Part shown: in pieces, positions 14,202-15,907 of the stretch
How the letters are laid out: the number at the start of each line of letters is the position of its first letter
Position numbering within the stretch: the stretch's first letter is position 1
NCBI GenBank assembly: GCA_009699025.1
Contig: WLOZ01000008.1
Location: forward strand, 1 to 15,907
Direction of reading: 5' to 3'
Length of the DNA stretch: 15,907 bases
From: Actinomycetota bacterium
GTDB lineage: Bacteria > Actinomycetota > Actinomycetes > S36-B12 > CAIYMF01
Made by a program: the position numbers and the translations under genes
The notes under the pieces: generated by a model
Seen by the model: the letters and a program-made list of their open reading frames with translations, nothing else
The model's database searches: none
What the model was told of the DNA's origin: nothing

Positions 14202-15497
14202 ATGGCAAGCCTGCGCGACTCGGTGCTCGCGGCCTCGATCGGGCGCGACCGCGTCGTCGACGCAGTCAAGGGAGCGGCTCTGCTGCTCGTGGTGATCGGC
14301 CACAACCTCGCGTGGACCTCGCTGCCCGGCGGTGAGGTGCAGACCACGCTCGATGCAGCGCCCCAATTCTTCTGGCTTACCTGGCTGCTGCAGATCATTC
14401 CGCTGTTCTTCGTGATGGCCGGAGTCGGGCTGCGCCGTCTGGCGGGCGCCGCTCCGAGCGCGTACCTCTCGCGGGTCTCGCGCCTGCTCACCCCCACCCT
14501 TCCGCTGGTGGCCGCTGCCGTCGTGATCGCCGCGATCGTCGGGGCTGTGGCGCCGGACCTCGCTCCTGTCGCGGGCGTGCTTCCGGTGCAACTGCTGTGG
14601 TTCATCGGCGTGTACCTGCTGGTGATCGCGGTGGCACCGGTCCTGCTGCGCGTCACACGCGGGTGGCAGTTTGCCCTGTGGCTGTGCGCCATCGCCAGCG
14701 TCGACCTCGGCCGCGTCACGGTAGATGAATCCTTCGGCTGGCTCAACCTGCTGCTTATCTGGGCGCTATTCGCCGGTCTCGGAGTGAACCTCGTGCGGCT
14801 GCGCTCGCTACCGCGCTGGCAGGTAATGGTGGCTCTGGCCGCGAGCATCGCCGGAGCCTGCCTGCTGGTGTGGCTCGGCCCCTACTCCCGCGCCCTCATC
14901 TCCACCGATGCCGTGCCAGGAATCTCGAACCTTGCGCCTCCCACCCTGGTGCTCGCCCTTGCCGGCATCGCCCAAACCTGCGCGCTGCTGCTGGTGTGGG
15001 ACCCTCTCGCCCGTCTGCTGGCACGCGACCGGGTGTGGGTGCCGGTCGCGGTGTTCTCCTCGCGCGCGATGGAGCTCTACGTCTACCACGTGCTGCTGAT
15101 GGCGCTGCTCATCAGCGGCGTACTCGCCCTGAATATCGCCCCCGCCGCGCTGTCTGCCAGCTGGTGGGCGCTGCACCTGGTGGTCCTCGCCATCGATGCC
15201 GGCACCCTGCTGCTGCTCGCCCCCACGCTGCGCCATCTCTCGTCGCGGCTGACGGCGGCGCTGGCCCGCGGTGTTCCGGCCAGTCTCGCTCGCATGCTCG
15301 CGAACGGACCCAGATCGCGAGCGCTGGTCGTCGCCGCCGCCCTTGGCATCACCGTGCTGCTCGTCAGCGAGGGTGGGGTCAACGACCTCGTGACTCCGAG
15401 AACCGTGGTGGTGCTGCCGTACGTGCCGATCGTGGCTCTAGCGCTTCTCACGGTCGGTACCGCGGTGGCCGCGCGGGCGAGTCAGAGGCTGAACTGA
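14202..15497 (+). CDS. Acyltransferase-3 family membrane protein
   Basis: A 431-residue membrane protein with about ten predicted helices. The N-terminus holds the acyltransferase-3 signature R17-x2-D20-x2-K23-G24 ending in the conserved H34 (LVVIGHN). FFVMAGVGLRR marks the third helix, and a further conserved block, ELYVYHVLLMALL, lies near residue 290. These enzymes move acyl groups across the cytoplasmic membrane onto surface sugars or other acceptors. The nearby glycosylation operon makes a surface glycan acceptor plausible, but that is inference. There is a putative leaderless start at 14202. The 3' end overlaps the convergent anti-sigma factor gene by 16 bases. Membrane proteins of related families (OpgC) are an alternative. 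Confidence 0.85.
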   Translation: MASLRDSVLAASIGRDRVVDAVKGAALLLVVIGHNLAWTSLPGGEVQTTLDAAPQFFWLTWLLQIIPLFFVMAGVGLRRLAGAAPSAYLSRVSRLLTPTLPLVAAAVVIAAIVGAVAPDLAPVAGVLPVQLLWFIGVYLLVIAVAPVLLRVTRGWQFALWLCAIASVDLGRVTVDESFGWLNLLLIWALFAGLGVNLVRLRSLPRWQVMVALAASIAGACLLVWLGPYSRALISTDAVPGISNLAPPTLVLALAGIAQTCALLLVWDPLARLLARDRVWVPVAVFSSRAMELYVYHVLLMALLISGVLALNIAPAALSASWWALHLVVLAIDAGTLLLLAPTLRHLSSRLTAALARGVPASLARMLANGPRSRALVVAAALGITVLLVSEGGVNDLVTPRTVVVLPYVPIVALALLTVGTAVAARASQRLN

Positions 15498-15907
15498 CCT
15501 CGAAGAACCGTGGTGGCCGAGTGTTGGGGATTCCCGTCAACGGGCTCGTCAGAGATGTCGACCGCCGAGTACACCGACAGCGGAAGCCCCGAGGGAACAC
15601 TGAACTCGGCATGTGACTGGCCTGACGACATGGTGCCCAGCGAAATCAGCCCCGAGTCGTCAGGGCTCATCAGCCACACCTCGTAAAACCCAGCAGAGGA
15701 TCCGAGCCCCACGGCGTCGACCTCCACGTGGTACCCGACGGCGTCCTGAAGGAGCGCGGCGCGACCCCCGGTGGCCGTACTGGTCGTGCCGGGCAGCGGC
15801 GCGAGTTCTGTTGACGCCACGATCACCGCTGAACCCGACCGCGAGGGCAGCAGGCCGAGAACTCCCGCCCCGCCCACCACCAGAGCGAGAGCGGCCGCCA
15901 CCGCCAC
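15482..15907 (-). CDS. RskA-type anti-sigma factor, C-terminal part (partial at the right edge)
   Basis: A 141-codon frame open to the window edge and ending at TGA 15482-15484. A membrane helix (AVAAALALVVGGAGVLGLL) begins at the edge. It is followed by the exported anti-sigma-K factor domain: YEVWLMSPDDSGLISLGTM, then FSVPSGLPLSVYSAVDISDE and the closing HSATTVLRG. These blocks are characteristic of RskA-type proteins. The cytoplasmic domain that would bind the sigma factor lies beyond base 15907, so the GTG at the edge is probably internal. A cognate ECF sigma factor gene is expected further right, as is usual. The 3' end overlaps the convergent acyltransferase gene. Confidence 0.88.
   Translation of the reverse strand: MAVAAALALVVGGAGVLGLLPSRSGSAVIVASTELAPLPGTTSTATGGRAALLQDAVGYHVEVDAVGLGSSAGFYEVWLMSPDDSGLISLGTMSSGQSHAEFSVPSGLPLSVYSAVDISDEPVDGNPQHSATTVLRGQFSL

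Overview
This window looks like chromosomal DNA from a high-GC actinobacterium. The signs are strong G/C bias at third codon positions, GTG starts, many ATGA/GTGA four-base overlaps, a DUF2510 membrane protein, an RskA-type anti-sigma factor, and several genes whose start codon sits six bases after a TANNNT -10 element, as in actinobacterial leaderless transcripts. Genus cannot be fixed from the sequence; a Micrococcales-like organism is a guess. No tRNA, rRNA, CRISPR array, insertion sequence, phage gene or attachment site was seen. Coding is dense, and the longest gap between genes is 256 bases (8326-8581).

Left region (1-4286, minus strand). A coupled operon reads GNAT acetyltransferase, FGGY polyol kinase (GlpK-like), GlpA-like FAD dehydrogenase with a C-terminal [2Fe-2S] BFD domain, and a GlpB/HcnB-like FAD oxidoreductase that runs off the left edge. 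The last three are joined by ATGA overlaps. Together they suggest phosphorylation of a polyol (glycerol or a relative) and oxidation of the polyol phosphate, with electrons passed through flavin and iron-sulfur centres. An EamA transporter (4380-5261, plus) diverges from this operon.

Middle region (5280-9803). A compact MoxR AAA+ / DUF58 / VWA operon lies on the minus strand. Divergent from it is a DUF2510 single-pass membrane protein with an exported C-terminal domain. A striking inverted-plus-direct repeat (9733-9803) separates that gene from the convergent csoR-like gene.

Stress-sensor module (9821-10816, minus strand). A DUF302 protein, a 56-residue cysteine-rich protein and a CsoR/CstR-family repressor lie in a row. 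Both transcription units start at near-identical operators with the core ATACCC-N4-GGGTAT, each overlapping a -10 element. The repressor keeps the two family cysteines 29 residues apart but lacks the copper-binding histidine, which fits a persulfide-type (CstR-like) sensor better than a copper sensor. This is the most interesting unit in the window.

Right region (10845-15907). A minus-strand operon encodes a small exported-domain protein, a GT2 polyprenol-phosphate-type glycosyltransferase and a multi-pass GT-C-like membrane protein, pointing to cell-surface glycosylation. Divergent plus-strand genes encode an SRPBCC protein and an acyltransferase-3 membrane protein. The window ends in the C-terminal part of an RskA-type anti-sigma factor, convergent with and overlapping the acyltransferase.
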